Of a stretch of DNA of 64,000 nt, positions 16,881 to 25,431 are shown one piece after another. The number at the start of each line of letters is the position of its first letter. The stretch's first letter is position 1. Under the pieces are notes generated by a model, which worked only from the letters and a program-made list of their open reading frames with translations, made no database searches and was not told the origin of the DNA. Position numbers and translations under genes: made by a program. Location of the stretch: contig NZ_CP124681.1 of NCBI RefSeq assembly GCF_029961765.1, forward strand, positions 5,332,001 to 5,396,000, given 5' to 3'. Source of the DNA: Nocardioides sp. QY071. GTDB lineage: Bacteria; Actinomycetota; Actinomycetes; Propionibacteriales; Nocardioidaceae.

Positions 16881-17891
16881 ATGGGAATCACGGTGACCGA
16901 GACCGAGACGGCAGCAGTGGCGAGTGACGAGCTCGCCGACTTCGACACCCTGACCGGGCGCTACCAGCGCGAGCTGATGGCGCACTGCTACCGGATGAGC
17001 GGGTCGGTGCACGAGGCCGAGGACCTGGTCCAGGAGACCTTCCTGCGCGCGTGGAAGGCGTCGGCGAGCTTCCAGGGCCGCAGCTCGGTGCGCACCTGGC
17101 TCTACAAGATCGCCACCAACGTGTGCCTGACCAACCTCGAGGCGAAGCCACGTCGACCGCTACCGACCGGACTCGGTACGGCGGACTCCGCTCCCTCCGA
17201 CGAGCTGCTCGAGGACCACGAGGTCCCGTGGCTGGAGCCGATCCCGGACGCCGCGGTCGAGGTCGCCGAGCGCGACACGATCCGGCTCGCCTTCGTGGCC
17301 GCACTGCAGCACCTGCCCGCGCGCCAGCGCGCGGTGCTCATCCTGCGTGACGTGCTGCGCTGGTCGGCCGCCGAGACCGCCACCGCCCTCGACACCACGA
17401 CCGCGGCCGTGAACTCCGCGCTGCAGCGGGCGCACGCCCAGCTCGCCGAGCGCGGGCTGTCCCCCGACACCGTCGAGCCCGACCTCGACCAGGCCCAGCG
17501 CACCCTGCTCGACGCCTACCTGCAGGCGTTCTGGCGCAAGGACATCGACCAGATCGTCCAGCTCCTCAAGTACGACGCCACCTGGGACATGCCGCCGTTC
17601 CTCAACCACTACCGCGGCACCGACGCGATCGGCCAGCTCATCGGCACCAAGTGCCCGGGCGGGTGCAACGACATGCCGATGGTCGAGACCATCGCCAACG
17701 GGCAGCCGGCGTTCGGTCTCTACATGCGCCAGCCCGAGGGCCACTTCGAGCCCTTCCACCTGCAGGTGCTGCAGCTGACCGGCACCGGCGAGGACCTGCG
17801 CGTCGAGCACGTCACGGCGTTCTTCGACGCCCGGCTGTTCGCACGCTTCGGGCTGCCGGAGCGGCTGCCCGCCGACTACGTCCCGGCCTGA
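16881..17891 (+). CDS. ECF sigma factor with SnoaL-like C-terminal domain (SigG/SigX5-like)
   Basis: The 336-residue protein has sigma region 2 (ELMAHCYRMSGSVHEAEDLVQETFLRAWKA at about residues 32-62), region 4 (LPARQRAVLILRDVLRWSAAETA at about 150-173), and a further domain of about 130 residues (YLQAFWRKDIDQIVQLLKYDATWDMPP) of the SnoaL-like fold. That extra domain is known in SigJ- and SigG-type ECF factors, where it replaces or supplements an anti-sigma factor. The next gene starts eight bases downstream and is probably in the same operon. Confidence 0.9.
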   Translation: MGITVTETETAAVASDELADFDTLTGRYQRELMAHCYRMSGSVHEAEDLVQETFLRAWKASASFQGRSSVRTWLYKIATNVCLTNLEAKPRRPLPTGLGTADSAPSDELLEDHEVPWLEPIPDAAVEVAERDTIRLAFVAALQHLPARQRAVLILRDVLRWSAAETATALDTTTAAVNSALQRAHAQLAERGLSPDTVEPDLDQAQRTLLDAYLQAFWRKDIDQIVQLLKYDATWDMPPFLNHYRGTDAIGQLIGTKCPGGCNDMPMVETIANGQPAFGLYMRQPEGHFEPFHLQVLQLTGTGEDLRVEHVTAFFDARLFARFGLPERLPADYVPA

Positions 17892-17898
17892 GGCCACC

Positions 17899-18471
17899 GT
17901 GTCCGCGCCCACGAGAGCGCCGGACGGGATGGTCGCCGGCCTCGACCTGCTGCAGCGCGCGCTCGACTACACCAGCGCCGCGCTCGGCACGATCACCTGC
18001 GCCGACGTCGACCGCCCGTCCCCCTGCGCCGGCTGGAGCCTCGCCGACCTGCTCGCCCACATGGAGGACGCACTCGACGCGTTCGCCGAGGCCGCGGACG
18101 GCTCGGTCGGGCTGAGCAGCGCCGCCCCGACCCCGCTCCAGACCCGGGTCCAGGCCCTGCAGCACAAGGCCTGCGCCCTGCTCACGGCCTGGCTGAGCGC
18201 CGACCAGCCGAGCGTCGACGTCGGCGGGCACCCGCTGCCCGTCGACGCGATCGCCCGGATCGCCGCGCTCGAGATCGCGGTCCACGGCTGGGACGTACGC
18301 CGGGCGACCGGCCACGCCGAGCCGCTGCCCGAGCCGCTCGCGGTCGCATTGCTGCCCTCGGCGCTGCAGATTGCGCTGGCCGGCGACGACCGGTTCGCGC
18401 CGCCGCTGCCGGTCGACGTCGAGGCACCCGCCGGGGTGCACGTGCTCGCCCTGCTCGGCCGGCGGTCCTGA
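17899..18471 (+). CDS. TIGR03086-type metal-binding protein (MDMPI/DinB-like)
   Basis: The 190-residue protein begins at GTG 17899. It has the MDMPI N-terminal pattern DLLQRALDYTSAALGTITCADVDRPSPCAGWSLADLLAHM, with His in LLAHMEDALD and a later HGWDVRRATG supplying the usual metal ligands. Members of this fold include mycothiol-dependent maleylpyruvate isomerase and metal-binding proteins of unknown activity. Because it follows an ECF sigma factor by seven bases, it could be a target or a modulator of that factor; that link is inference. Confidence 0.82.
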   Translation: MSAPTRAPDGMVAGLDLLQRALDYTSAALGTITCADVDRPSPCAGWSLADLLAHMEDALDAFAEAADGSVGLSSAAPTPLQTRVQALQHKACALLTAWLSADQPSVDVGGHPLPVDAIARIAALEIAVHGWDVRRATGHAEPLPEPLAVALLPSALQIALAGDDRFAPPLPVDVEAPAGVHVLALLGRRS

Positions 18472-18495
18472 CCGGGCCGGGCCCGCAGCTCGTTC

Positions 18496-18561
18496 CTAGG
18501 TGACTGCTGAACATCCGCGCGGCTACGCGGCGTTCGCCCGTCTTGTTCAGCAGGCTCCTAG
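18496..18561. repeat. Inverted repeat in the ltrA-family gene leader
   Basis: CTAGGTGACTGCTGAACA at 18496-18513 pairs with TGTTCAGCAGGCTCCTAG at 18544-18561 (15 of 18 positions), with a 30-base loop. Both ends carry CTAG. It occupies most of the gap in front of the LtrA-family gene. It may be a terminator for the upstream operon or a small mobile palindrome; no core similarity with palindromes A-C was seen. Confidence 0.6.
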
Positions 18562-18571
18562 ACTGCGGCGC

Positions 18572-19849
18572 ATGTCGGAGCACCACGCCGAGCAGGCCGA
18601 GGAACGCGACACCGAGTCCGCGGTCCGCCACCGCACCCGCCGGATGTCCGGCCGCGATCCCCACGAGTCCGGCCGCGCGTCGACGCCGCTGGAGCTCTTG
18701 TTCGACCTCACGTTCGTGGTCGCCTTCGGCACCGCCGCCAACGAGCTCGCCCACGCGCTGTCCGCGGACCACATCGGCAGCGGCATCGCGGCGTTCGCGT
18801 TCGCGACCTTCGGCATCACCTGGGCCTGGATCAACTTCACCTGGTTCGCCTCGGCGTACGACACCGACGACTGGATCTACCGGGTCACCACCATGGTGCA
18901 GATGGTCGGTGTGCTGATCTTCGCGCTGGGCATCAAGCCCATGTTCGAGTCGGTGACCAAGCACGGCGAGACGCTCGACAACGACGTCATCGTGTGGGGC
19001 TACGTCGTGATGCGCGTCGCGATGATCTTCCAGTGGCTGCGCGCCGGTCGGCACGACCCGGACCGCCGGCAGGCCTGCCGCACCTATGTCGTCTCCATCG
19101 CGATCGCGCAGGTGCTGTGGTGCATCCTGGCCCTGGTCGACCTGCCGGTCGGCACCACCTTCGCGCTGATCATCGTGCCGTTCCTCGTCGAGATCGGCGG
19201 GCCCGCCCTCGCCGAGCGTGCTCGCGGCGGCACGCCGTGGCACGCCCACCACATCGCCGAGCGGTACGGCCTGATGGTCATCATCACCCTCGGCGAGGGG
19301 ATGATCGGCACGATGGCCGCGATCAACGCGCTCGCGCAGGACGGCCTCGACTGGGAGATCGGGCTCTTCACGTTCGCCGGCACGGCGCTGACCTTCGGGA
19401 TCTGGTGGTGCTACTTCACCATCCCGACCGGGGAGATCCTGCACGCCCGTCGCGAGCGCTCCTTCGGCTTCGGGTACGGCGCCATCGGACTCTTCGGCGC
19501 GATCGTCGCCATCGGCGCCGGCCTGCACGTGGGCGCGTACTACCTGGACCACCACAGCAAGCTGGGCCTGACCGCGACGGTGCTCACCGTCGTCGTACCG
19601 GTCGCGCTGTTCATCGCCGTCTTCTACGCCGGCTACTCGCTCCTCTCACGCTCCTTCGACGCCTTCCACGTGGTGCTCCTGGCCGTGACCGTCGTGGTCC
19701 TGGTGGTGCCGGTGCTCATGGCGCGCTCGGAGGTCGACCTGAGCTGGTGCCTGCTGGTGCTCGCGTTGGCGCCGTGGGTGACCGTGGTCGGCTACGAGAC
19801 GGTCGGCTACCGCCACAACGTCGCGGTGCTCGAGAGCCTCACGGACTGA
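18572..19849 (+). CDS. Low-temperature-requirement A (LtrA) family membrane protein
   Basis: The start ATG 18572 follows the inverted repeat. The 425-residue product contains the family hallmark STPLELLFDLTFVVAFGTAANELAHAL near the N-terminus and about ten to twelve hydrophobic segments. It also has the central motif HIAERYGLMVIITLGEGMIGT. LtrA was first described in Listeria as needed for growth at low temperature, and its transported substrate is not established. The 3' end overlaps the convergent MFS gene by 11 bases. No partner gene is evident. Confidence 0.9.
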   Translation: MSEHHAEQAEERDTESAVRHRTRRMSGRDPHESGRASTPLELLFDLTFVVAFGTAANELAHALSADHIGSGIAAFAFATFGITWAWINFTWFASAYDTDDWIYRVTTMVQMVGVLIFALGIKPMFESVTKHGETLDNDVIVWGYVVMRVAMIFQWLRAGRHDPDRRQACRTYVVSIAIAQVLWCILALVDLPVGTTFALIIVPFLVEIGGPALAERARGGTPWHAHHIAERYGLMVIITLGEGMIGTMAAINALAQDGLDWEIGLFTFAGTALTFGIWWCYFTIPTGEILHARRERSFGFGYGAIGLFGAIVAIGAGLHVGAYYLDHHSKLGLTATVLTVVVPVALFIAVFYAGYSLLSRSFDAFHVVLLAVTVVVLVVPVLMARSEVDLSWCLLVLALAPWVTVVGYETVGYRHNVAVLESLTD

Positions 19850-21208
19850 CCGGCTCCTCCCGCAGCGGGTGGGCGAGCTCGTCGGCGGGCAGCCGCGCGC
19901 CGAGGATCGCGACCGCGGCCGCGGCTCCCGGAACCAGCGCGGCGATGGCGAAGGTCGCCTCCAGCCCGATCAGCCCGGCCACCGGTCCGGCGACCGCCAT
20001 CGAGACCGGCATCAGGCTGATCGAGACGAAGAAGTCGAGCGAGGCCACCCGGCCGAGGAGCTCGGGCGGGACCCGGCGCTGGAGCAGCGTGCCCCAGATG
20101 ACCATCGGCGCCGAGAACAGCGCGCCGATCAGGAACGCTGCCGCCGCGACCTGCCACACGCGGTCGCGAACCCGATCACCAGGAACGGCATGCAGCCCAC
20201 GCCCCACATCAGGTTCATCCAGGTCAGGTAGCGCCGCGGCATCGGCAGCGAGCCGGTCACCAGCGAGCCGACCGCTCCGCCGATGCCGAAGCAGGCCATC
20301 ACGACCGCGTGGTCCCCGGGGCCGCCGCCCAGCTCGTCCTTGATCAGGAACGGGACGAGGACCTCGAGCGGCCCCATGATCACGAACACCATGATCGACG
20401 CGAACAGCAAGGTCGCGAGCAGCCACGGCGTGCGCACCATGTAGCCGAAGCCCTCGCGCATGTCGGCCAGCGTCGTGCGCACCGCCCGCAGCGCGCCGCC
20501 CGAGCCACCGCCCGAGCCGCCGTCCGTGGCGACCGGTAGGTCGCGTCGTACGGCGGTCAGGGGGACCAGGAGCAGGACCAGCAGCCCACCGAGGTACGCC
20601 GCCGCGGCCACCGCGATCGCGGCCGAGGACGAGCTCGCGCCGACGACGCCGCCGGCGACGGCCGGGCCGAGCGCCTGGCCGATCGTCGGGCGCACCATGC
20701 CCTCGAACCCGTTGACGGCGAGCAGGTCCTCCTCGGGAACCAGCGCCGGCAGCCACGCGGAGTAGGCGGGGTAGTAGAACGCCATCGCCATGCCCGCGAC
20801 GAACGCGACCGCGGCGAGGTGCCACAGCCGGGTGAGGTCGGTGAAGGACAGCGCCGCCACCAGGCTCATGCCGAGCAGCTCGACGCTCGTGGTCACGACG
20901 AGGATGAGCTTCTGCGGGACCCGGTCGGCGACCACCCCGCCGAGGAGCGCGGGCAGCACCACACCGACGGCGCCGGCGGTCGTGACCGCGGAGAGCGCGC
21001 CGGCGCCCCCGCCGATCCGGATCACCTCCCAGACCAGTGCCACGATCCACACCCCGCTGCCGAAGCTGGTCAGCACCAGTGCCGACCCGAGCCGCCGGTA
21101 CGACGAGTGCCGGAACGGCGTGAGGGCGCGCGGGAGCCGCCGCGGTCCGCGGAGCCCGGGATCGGGCTCCTCCGGCACCGGGACGAGCGGGGCGAGCTGA
21201 TCGGTCAT
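19839..21208 (-). pseudogene. MFS transporter gene split by a frameshift
   Basis: Reading from ATG 21208, the first frame encodes a drug-exporter-type MFS N-terminal part (MTDQLAPLVPVPEEPDPGLRG..., GGVVADRVPQKLILVVTTS, about ten helices to WGVGCMPFLVIGFA). It then runs into non-sense (CGRSRRQRS) and stops at 20129. The remaining helices continue in another frame from WQVAAAAFLIGALFSAPMVIWGTLLQRRVPPELLGRV to the stop at 19839. A single missing base between about 20150 and 20175 explains it. Both halves keep normal codon use, so this is either a recent mutation or a sequencing error. The intact protein would have roughly 455 residues. Confidence 0.85.
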
Positions 21209-21243
21209 GGCGGTCCTAGGGAGTGTGCCCGTGAGGACCGACA

Positions 21244-21270
21244 CCGGCCACCGATTTCATCGGTGGCCGG
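21244..21270 (-). terminator. Hairpin after the aldehyde dehydrogenase gene
   Basis: CCGGCCACCGAT pairs perfectly with ATCGGTGGCCGG around a three-base loop, six bases beyond the dehydrogenase stop codon. There is no T-run, which is common for terminators in this GC range. It separates this gene from the MFS gene on the same strand. Confidence 0.75.
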
Positions 21271-21276
21271 CCGGGC

Positions 21277-22746
21277 TCAGGTGACCGGCAGCGCGACGTA
21301 CGTGGTGTCGAGGTACTCCTCGATCCCCTCGAACCCGCCCTCGCGCCCGAACCCGCTCGCCTTCACGCCGCCGAACGGCGCGGCCGGGTTGGAGACCAGG
21401 CCGGTGTTGATGCCGAGCATGCCGGTCTCGAGGCGCTCGGCGAGGCGGATGGTGCGGGCCAGGTCGCGGGTGAAGGCGTAGGCGGCGAGGCCGTACTCGG
21501 TGGAGTTGGCCAGCCGGATCGCCTCGTCCTCGGAGGTGAAGGTGGTGATCGGGGCGACCGGTCCGAAGATCTCGTTGCGGACCGCATCCGCGTCTGCGGG
21601 TACGTCGGCCAGCACCGTCGGCGGGAAGAAGAAGCCGTCGCCGCCGGGAGCCTTGCCTCCGGTCAGCAGGCGGGCGCCGCGGTCGACGGCGTCGTCGACC
21701 AGGGCGGAGACGGAGGTGACCGCCTTGGCGTCGATGAGCGGGCCGACCTGGACACCGACGTCCTGGCCGCGACCGACCCGCAGGCCGCCCATCCGCTCGG
21801 CGAGCCTGGCGCCGAACTCCTCGGCCACCGAGGCCTCGACGAGGAACCGGTTGGCGGAGGTGCAGGCCTCCCCCATGTTGCGCATCTTGGCGATCATCGC
21901 GCCGTCGACGGCGGCGTCGAGGTCGGCGTCGGCGAAGACCAGGAAGGGCGCATTGCCGCCGAGCTCCATCGACATCCGCTGCAGCTGACCGGCCGACTGC
22001 TCGACCAGCGACCTGCCGACGCCGGTCGAGCCGGTGAAGCTCACCTTCCGCAGCCGCGGGTCGGCCTGGAGGGTCTTGGACAGGCCGCCGGAGTCGGAGG
22101 TGGTCACGACGTTGAGCACGCCGGCCGGCAGGCCCGCCTCGGCCAGCAGCGCCGCGAGCAGGAGCATGGTCAGCGGGGTCTGCGAGGCGGGCTTGACCAC
22201 CATCGTGCAGCCGGCCGCCACGGCCGGGCCGATCTTGCGGGTGCCCATGGCCAGCGGGAAGTTCCACGGGGTGATGAACAGGCACGGGCCGACCGGCTTG
22301 CGGACGGTCAGCAGCCGGCTGCCGCCGGCCGGGTTCTGCATCCAGCGGCCGTGGATGCGCACCGCCTCCTCGGAGAACCAGCGCAGGAACTCCGCCCCGT
22401 AGGTCACCTCGCCCTTCGCCTCGGCGATCGGCTTGCCCATCTCGAGGCTCATCACCAGCGCGAGGTCGTCGGCGTGCTCGGTGACCAGGCCGAACGCCCG
22501 GCGCAGGATCTCCCCGCGCTCGCGCGGCGGGGTCGCCGCCCACGACTCCTGGGCACCGGCCGCCGCATCGAGTGCGGCTCGGGCGTCGTCGAGGGTGCCG
22601 TCCGCGACGTCGGTCAGCACCGACCCGTCCGCCGGGTCCAGCACGTCGATCCGGGCACCGCTGCCCGAGGGGACCCAGCTGCCGCCGACGTACAGCTGGC
22701 GACGCGACTCCGGGAGCAGGTGGGCAAGGCGTTCGCGGAAGGTCAT
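21277..22746 (-). CDS. NAD(P)-dependent aldehyde dehydrogenase, succinate-semialdehyde type
   Basis: The 489-residue enzyme begins MTFRERLAHLLPESRRQLYVGGSW. It carries ITPWNFPLAMGTRKIGPAVAAGCTMVVKPA, the catalytic Glu in MELGGNAPFLVF, the catalytic Cys in GEACTSANR, and the C-terminal NTGLVSNPAAPFGGVKASGFGREGG. The last motif, with the GEACTSANR active site, is the pattern of the SSADH/GabD branch, which oxidises succinate semialdehyde to succinate. The exact substrate is not proven, since no GABA aminotransferase is adjacent. Transcription would come from the region just downstream of the candidate small RNA. Confidence 0.9.
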   Translation of the reverse strand: MTFRERLAHLLPESRRQLYVGGSWVPSGSGARIDVLDPADGSVLTDVADGTLDDARAALDAAAGAQESWAATPPRERGEILRRAFGLVTEHADDLALVMSLEMGKPIAEAKGEVTYGAEFLRWFSEEAVRIHGRWMQNPAGGSRLLTVRKPVGPCLFITPWNFPLAMGTRKIGPAVAAGCTMVVKPASQTPLTMLLLAALLAEAGLPAGVLNVVTTSDSGGLSKTLQADPRLRKVSFTGSTGVGRSLVEQSAGQLQRMSMELGGNAPFLVFADADLDAAVDGAMIAKMRNMGEACTSANRFLVEASVAEEFGARLAERMGGLRVGRGQDVGVQVGPLIDAKAVTSVSALVDDAVDRGARLLTGGKAPGGDGFFFPPTVLADVPADADAVRNEIFGPVAPITTFTSEDEAIRLANSTEYGLAAYAFTRDLARTIRLAERLETGMLGINTGLVSNPAAPFGGVKASGFGREGGFEGIEEYLDTTYVALPVT

Positions 22747-22802
22747 GGGCCCACTCTGGCACTGCCGGGCAACGGCCAGAACCCCCGAGGACGTCGGGGG
22801 TG

Positions 22803-22880
22803 AAAAACGGAGAGAGCCCCTCATCGCATGGGGTCGACGAGGGGCTCAGTCGTATCGGTGCTCCCTCCGAAGTACGACTG
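22803..22880 (-). ncRNA. Candidate small RNA, two hairpins ending in an intrinsic terminator
   Basis: On the minus strand a stem CAGTCGTA/TACGACTG encloses an 18-base loop containing CTTCGGAGGGAG. It is followed at once by the stem GAGCCCCTC/GAGGGGCTC and then TCTCCGTTTTT. The second stem plus T-run is a textbook intrinsic terminator, rare in this window. A promoter-like pair lies correctly upstream (22886-22913), so a transcript of about 78 nt is predicted. It could instead be an attenuator in the leader of the aldehyde dehydrogenase gene. The purine-rich loop could pair with pyrimidine-rich mRNA or, less likely, act as a decoy Shine-Dalgarno sequence. Confidence 0.65.
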
Positions 22881-22885
22881 ATGCC

Positions 22886-22913
22886 ACTCTAGCGCGCCGA
22901 CGGTGAGGGACAA
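22886..22913 (-). promoter_or_regulatory. Promoter of the candidate small RNA
   Basis: On the minus strand TTGTCC (22913-22908) and TAGAGT (22891-22886) are separated by 16 bases. The expected start point, six to eight bases beyond the -10, falls at about 22879, the base of the first hairpin. This is the best sigma-70-like match I noticed in the window. Confidence 0.6.
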
Positions 22914-22951
22914 GACCTCACGCAGAGATTTCCTCCGGTCGTCCCCCACTG

Positions 22952-22971
22952 CCCGGGACCTTGGTCCCGGG
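22952..22971 (-). terminator. Hairpin after the penicillin-binding protein gene
   Basis: CCCGGGACC and GGTCCCGGG form a nine-base perfect stem with a TT loop, eight bases past the stop codon of the upstream gene on the minus strand. It has no T-run. It would separate the PBP transcript from the small RNA region. Confidence 0.65.
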
Positions 22972-22979
22972 GTGCATGG

Positions 22980-24917
22980 TCAGCGTGCGCCACGGAGGAA
23001 GGCCTCGAGCAGCGGACCCGCGGTCTGGGAGCCGGACTCGCCCGTCTCGACGTAGACCGCGACGGCGAGGTCACCCTGCGCGGCGACCATCCAGGCGTGG
23101 GTGCGGATGGTGTCGCCGTCGGCGTACTCGGCGGTGCCGGTCTTGGCGATCACCGGCGGTCCCGGGACGTCGGCCAGGCCGCGGCCGCTGCCCTCGGTGA
23201 CGACCTGGCGCAGGATCGCGCGCAGCTGGTCGGCCTCGCCGGCGGCGAGCGGCGTGGCCTCGGCGGGGACGCTGACGTCGACCTGGTCGACGAGACGGGG
23301 TACGACGGTCGTGCCGGCCTGGACGCTGGCGATCACGGTGGCCATCGCCATCGGCGAGGCCAGCACCTTGCCCTGGCCGATCAGCGACGCCGCGGCCTCG
23401 GTCTCGCTGGCCGGGTCGGGGACCTCCCCGAAGAACGCCGGGAAGCCGAGGTCGTGGTCGATGCCCAGGCCGAGGGTCGCCGCCGCCGACGCGAGGTCGC
23501 CCTTGCCGAGCGCATCTCGCTGGCCGATCAGCGCGGTGTTGCACGACTGCGCGACCGCCTCACGCAACGGGATCGTCCCGAGCGCGGACGACGGGTAGTC
23601 GGAGTAGTTCTTGAACTGGCGGCCGTCGACGGTCACCGTCGGCGTGCACTCCACCGGACTGTCGGGCGTGAGGCCGGCGCGCAGCAGGGCCAGCGAGGTG
23701 ACGATCTTGAACGTCGACCCGGGCGCGAACTGACCGAAGGTGGCGTAGTTCTGGCCGCCGGTGGCCGCGTCGTTGGCGGCCGCGAGGATCGCCCCGTCGC
23801 TCGGGCGCAGCGCCACCAGGGCCGCGGCCGGACCGGTTTTGGCGAGGACCTGCTCGGCGAGGGTCTGCAGCCGCTCGTCGAGGGTGATCGCGAGCGGCCG
23901 GCCGGGGGTCGCGTCGTGGCGGTAGACCTCACGCTTGTCGGCGCCAGGGTCCTTGCTGTCCGGCGCGGGGACCACGTCGACGACCCGGCCGACGCTCCCG
24001 CGCAGCTGGTCGTCGTAGCGCGCCTGGAGGCCGGAGAGTCCGGCGACGTCGCCGGAGCGGTAGGTGTCGGGGTGCTTCTCGACCATCTCGGCGGTCACCG
24101 GTCCGACCCGGCCGAGGATCGGCGCGGCGAAGTCGCGGCTGGGCGCGAGGGCGAGCTCGGCATCGACCGTCGTAGCGCCGACGATGGCGCCGAGCGCGTC
24201 GGCGAAGCCCGCCGGCTCCTCGCCGGAGCGGTAGGTGATCGCCTCGACGAAGGCGCGCGGCCCGGCGCCGCTGACCGCCTTGACGTAGGGCTTCACGTCG
24301 ACGCCGACCAGCTTCGCGAGGGCGCGCGCTGAGTCCGGCGCGGCCGCGGCGTCGACCTTGGACCGGTCGATCCCGACCCGGACCACCGCGCGCTCGGTCA
24401 CCAGGACCGTGCCGCCGGCGCCGGTGATGTCGCCACGGTCCGTCGGCTGGGTGACCGCGTCGAGGGTCTCGCCCTCGGCCAGGTCGGGGACGACGACGTC
24501 GGGCGCCCAGCCCACCGACCACTTGTCACCCTGGTGGCTCAGCGCGACGGTCGTCTCGTAGGCCCACGGGTCGGCACCGTCGACCACCGGCCAGGACCAG
24601 CGCAGGGTGGCGGTCGGCTTCTCGGCCTCCGCGTCGACCTTGCCGACCGCGACGGTGGGGACGACGCCGTCCATGTCGTCGACGATGGCGGCGTACGCCT
24701 CGGCCACCGTCGCGGAGTCGGTGCCCGTGAATGGGACCGAGGCGAGCGGGTCCGGGGCCTTGCTCGCCTCGCCGGCCTGCGGGGTCGCGGCCGCGGCCAG
24801 CGCGCCGGCCAGCTGCTTGGCCACGGCCTCGGCGCCGTCGGTGTCGCTGCCGGAGCACGCGCTCAGGACGCCTCCGAGCACGAGCAGGGAGGTGAGGGCT
24901 GCCGAGGTCCGCCGCAT
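22980..24917 (-). CDS. Lipoprotein penicillin-binding protein with MecA-type N-terminal domain
   Basis: Starting at ATG 24917, the 645-residue protein has a lipoprotein signal with lipobox LSAC (Cys 21). It is followed by an NTF2-like MecA_N domain (AEAVAKQLAGALAAA... to about residue 150), a PBP dimerisation domain, and a transpeptidase domain. The active-site motifs are STFK at about 401, SCN at 458-460 and KTGTAEY at about 592. It would cross-link peptidoglycan outside the membrane, anchored by lipid rather than a transmembrane helix. The architecture resembles the PBP2a/PbpA-like class found widely in actinobacteria. It is followed by a hairpin. Confidence 0.93.
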   Translation of the reverse strand: MRRTSAALTSLLVLGGVLSACSGSDTDGAEAVAKQLAGALAAAATPQAGEASKAPDPLASVPFTGTDSATVAEAYAAIVDDMDGVVPTVAVGKVDAEAEKPTATLRWSWPVVDGADPWAYETTVALSHQGDKWSVGWAPDVVVPDLAEGETLDAVTQPTDRGDITGAGGTVLVTERAVVRVGIDRSKVDAAAAPDSARALAKLVGVDVKPYVKAVSGAGPRAFVEAITYRSGEEPAGFADALGAIVGATTVDAELALAPSRDFAAPILGRVGPVTAEMVEKHPDTYRSGDVAGLSGLQARYDDQLRGSVGRVVDVVPAPDSKDPGADKREVYRHDATPGRPLAITLDERLQTLAEQVLAKTGPAAALVALRPSDGAILAAANDAATGGQNYATFGQFAPGSTFKIVTSLALLRAGLTPDSPVECTPTVTVDGRQFKNYSDYPSSALGTIPLREAVAQSCNTALIGQRDALGKGDLASAAATLGLGIDHDLGFPAFFGEVPDPASETEAAASLIGQGKVLASPMAMATVIASVQAGTTVVPRLVDQVDVSVPAEATPLAAGEADQLRAILRQVVTEGSGRGLADVPGPPVIAKTGTAEYADGDTIRTHAWMVAAQGDLAVAVYVETGESGSQTAGPLLEAFLRGAR

Positions 24918-24965
24918 GGTGAAGGTTCTACCAGCCGGGTCCGCCACGACCGCGCGTCAGCCGCG

Positions 24966-25403
24966 TCAGTGGCCGGCGAGGAACCGGATGCCCTGGGTGG
25001 TGCCGTCGACGATGTCGGAGACGTGGGCCTGGAATCCGGGGCAGGTGGTGATGTCGTGCGCGCGGCACTCGAGCGCGTGCTTCGTCATGTGCCGCGAGCG
25101 CTCGAGCTCTGCCTGGCGCCGGTCGAGCTCGTCGAGGTGGGCGCGCAGCGCGTCGCGCCGGCCCTCCACGGACGCGTCGACGAGGGTGCGGATCTGGTCG
25201 AGGCTCATCCCCGACGCCTTGCTCGCGAGGATCGCGGCCACCCGGTACGCGTCGTCCTCGCCGTAGACCCGCCGGCCCGCGGAGTCGCGCTGCGGGTGCA
25301 GCAGGCCCTTGTCCTCCCAGTGCCGCAACACGTGGGTCTCGAGCTCGAAGCGTGCGGCCAGCTCGCCCACCGACCACCGGATGTCCCGGGTACTTGACTT
25401 CAT
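24966..25403 (-). CDS. MerR family transcriptional regulator
   Basis: The 145-residue protein has the MerR DNA-binding domain (WSVGELAARFELETHVLRHWEDKGLLHPQRDSAGRRVYGEDD) at about residues 9-52. A long coiled-coil helix follows, and a C-terminal tail with two cysteines (LECRAHDITTCPGF). The cysteines could be redox- or metal-sensing. Its start codon lies inside the operator shared with the divergent flavoprotein gene; GTG 25409 is an alternative start. It probably activates or represses the flavoprotein gene and itself. Confidence 0.88.
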   Translation of the reverse strand: MKSSTRDIRWSVGELAARFELETHVLRHWEDKGLLHPQRDSAGRRVYGEDDAYRVAAILASKASGMSLDQIRTLVDASVEGRRDALRAHLDELDRRQAELERSRHMTKHALECRAHDITTCPGFQAHVSDIVDGTTQGIRFLAGH

Positions 25404-25417
25404 GTTCACATGAAGTC
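25396..25417. promoter_or_regulatory. MerR operator in the divergent promoter
   Basis: GACTTCATG and CATGAAGTC are perfect nine-base arms around TTCA. A TTGACT -35-like hexamer (25394-25399) overlaps the left arm in the direction of the flavoprotein gene. That matches the MerR habit of binding between -35 and -10 of an elongated spacer. Confidence 0.75.
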
Positions 25418-25431
25418 ACAGGCTGGGGCCC

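Noticed and set aside
20129-21244. The 371-residue MFS frame as a complete shorter transporter
   Set aside because: The final residues are basic nonsense and the missing helices continue in the other frame, so the gene is broken and not short by design.
22803-22880. Identification of the candidate small RNA as 6C RNA
   Set aside because: The two hairpins are adjacent and terminator-like, but neither loop holds the run of six or more C residues that defines 6C RNA.
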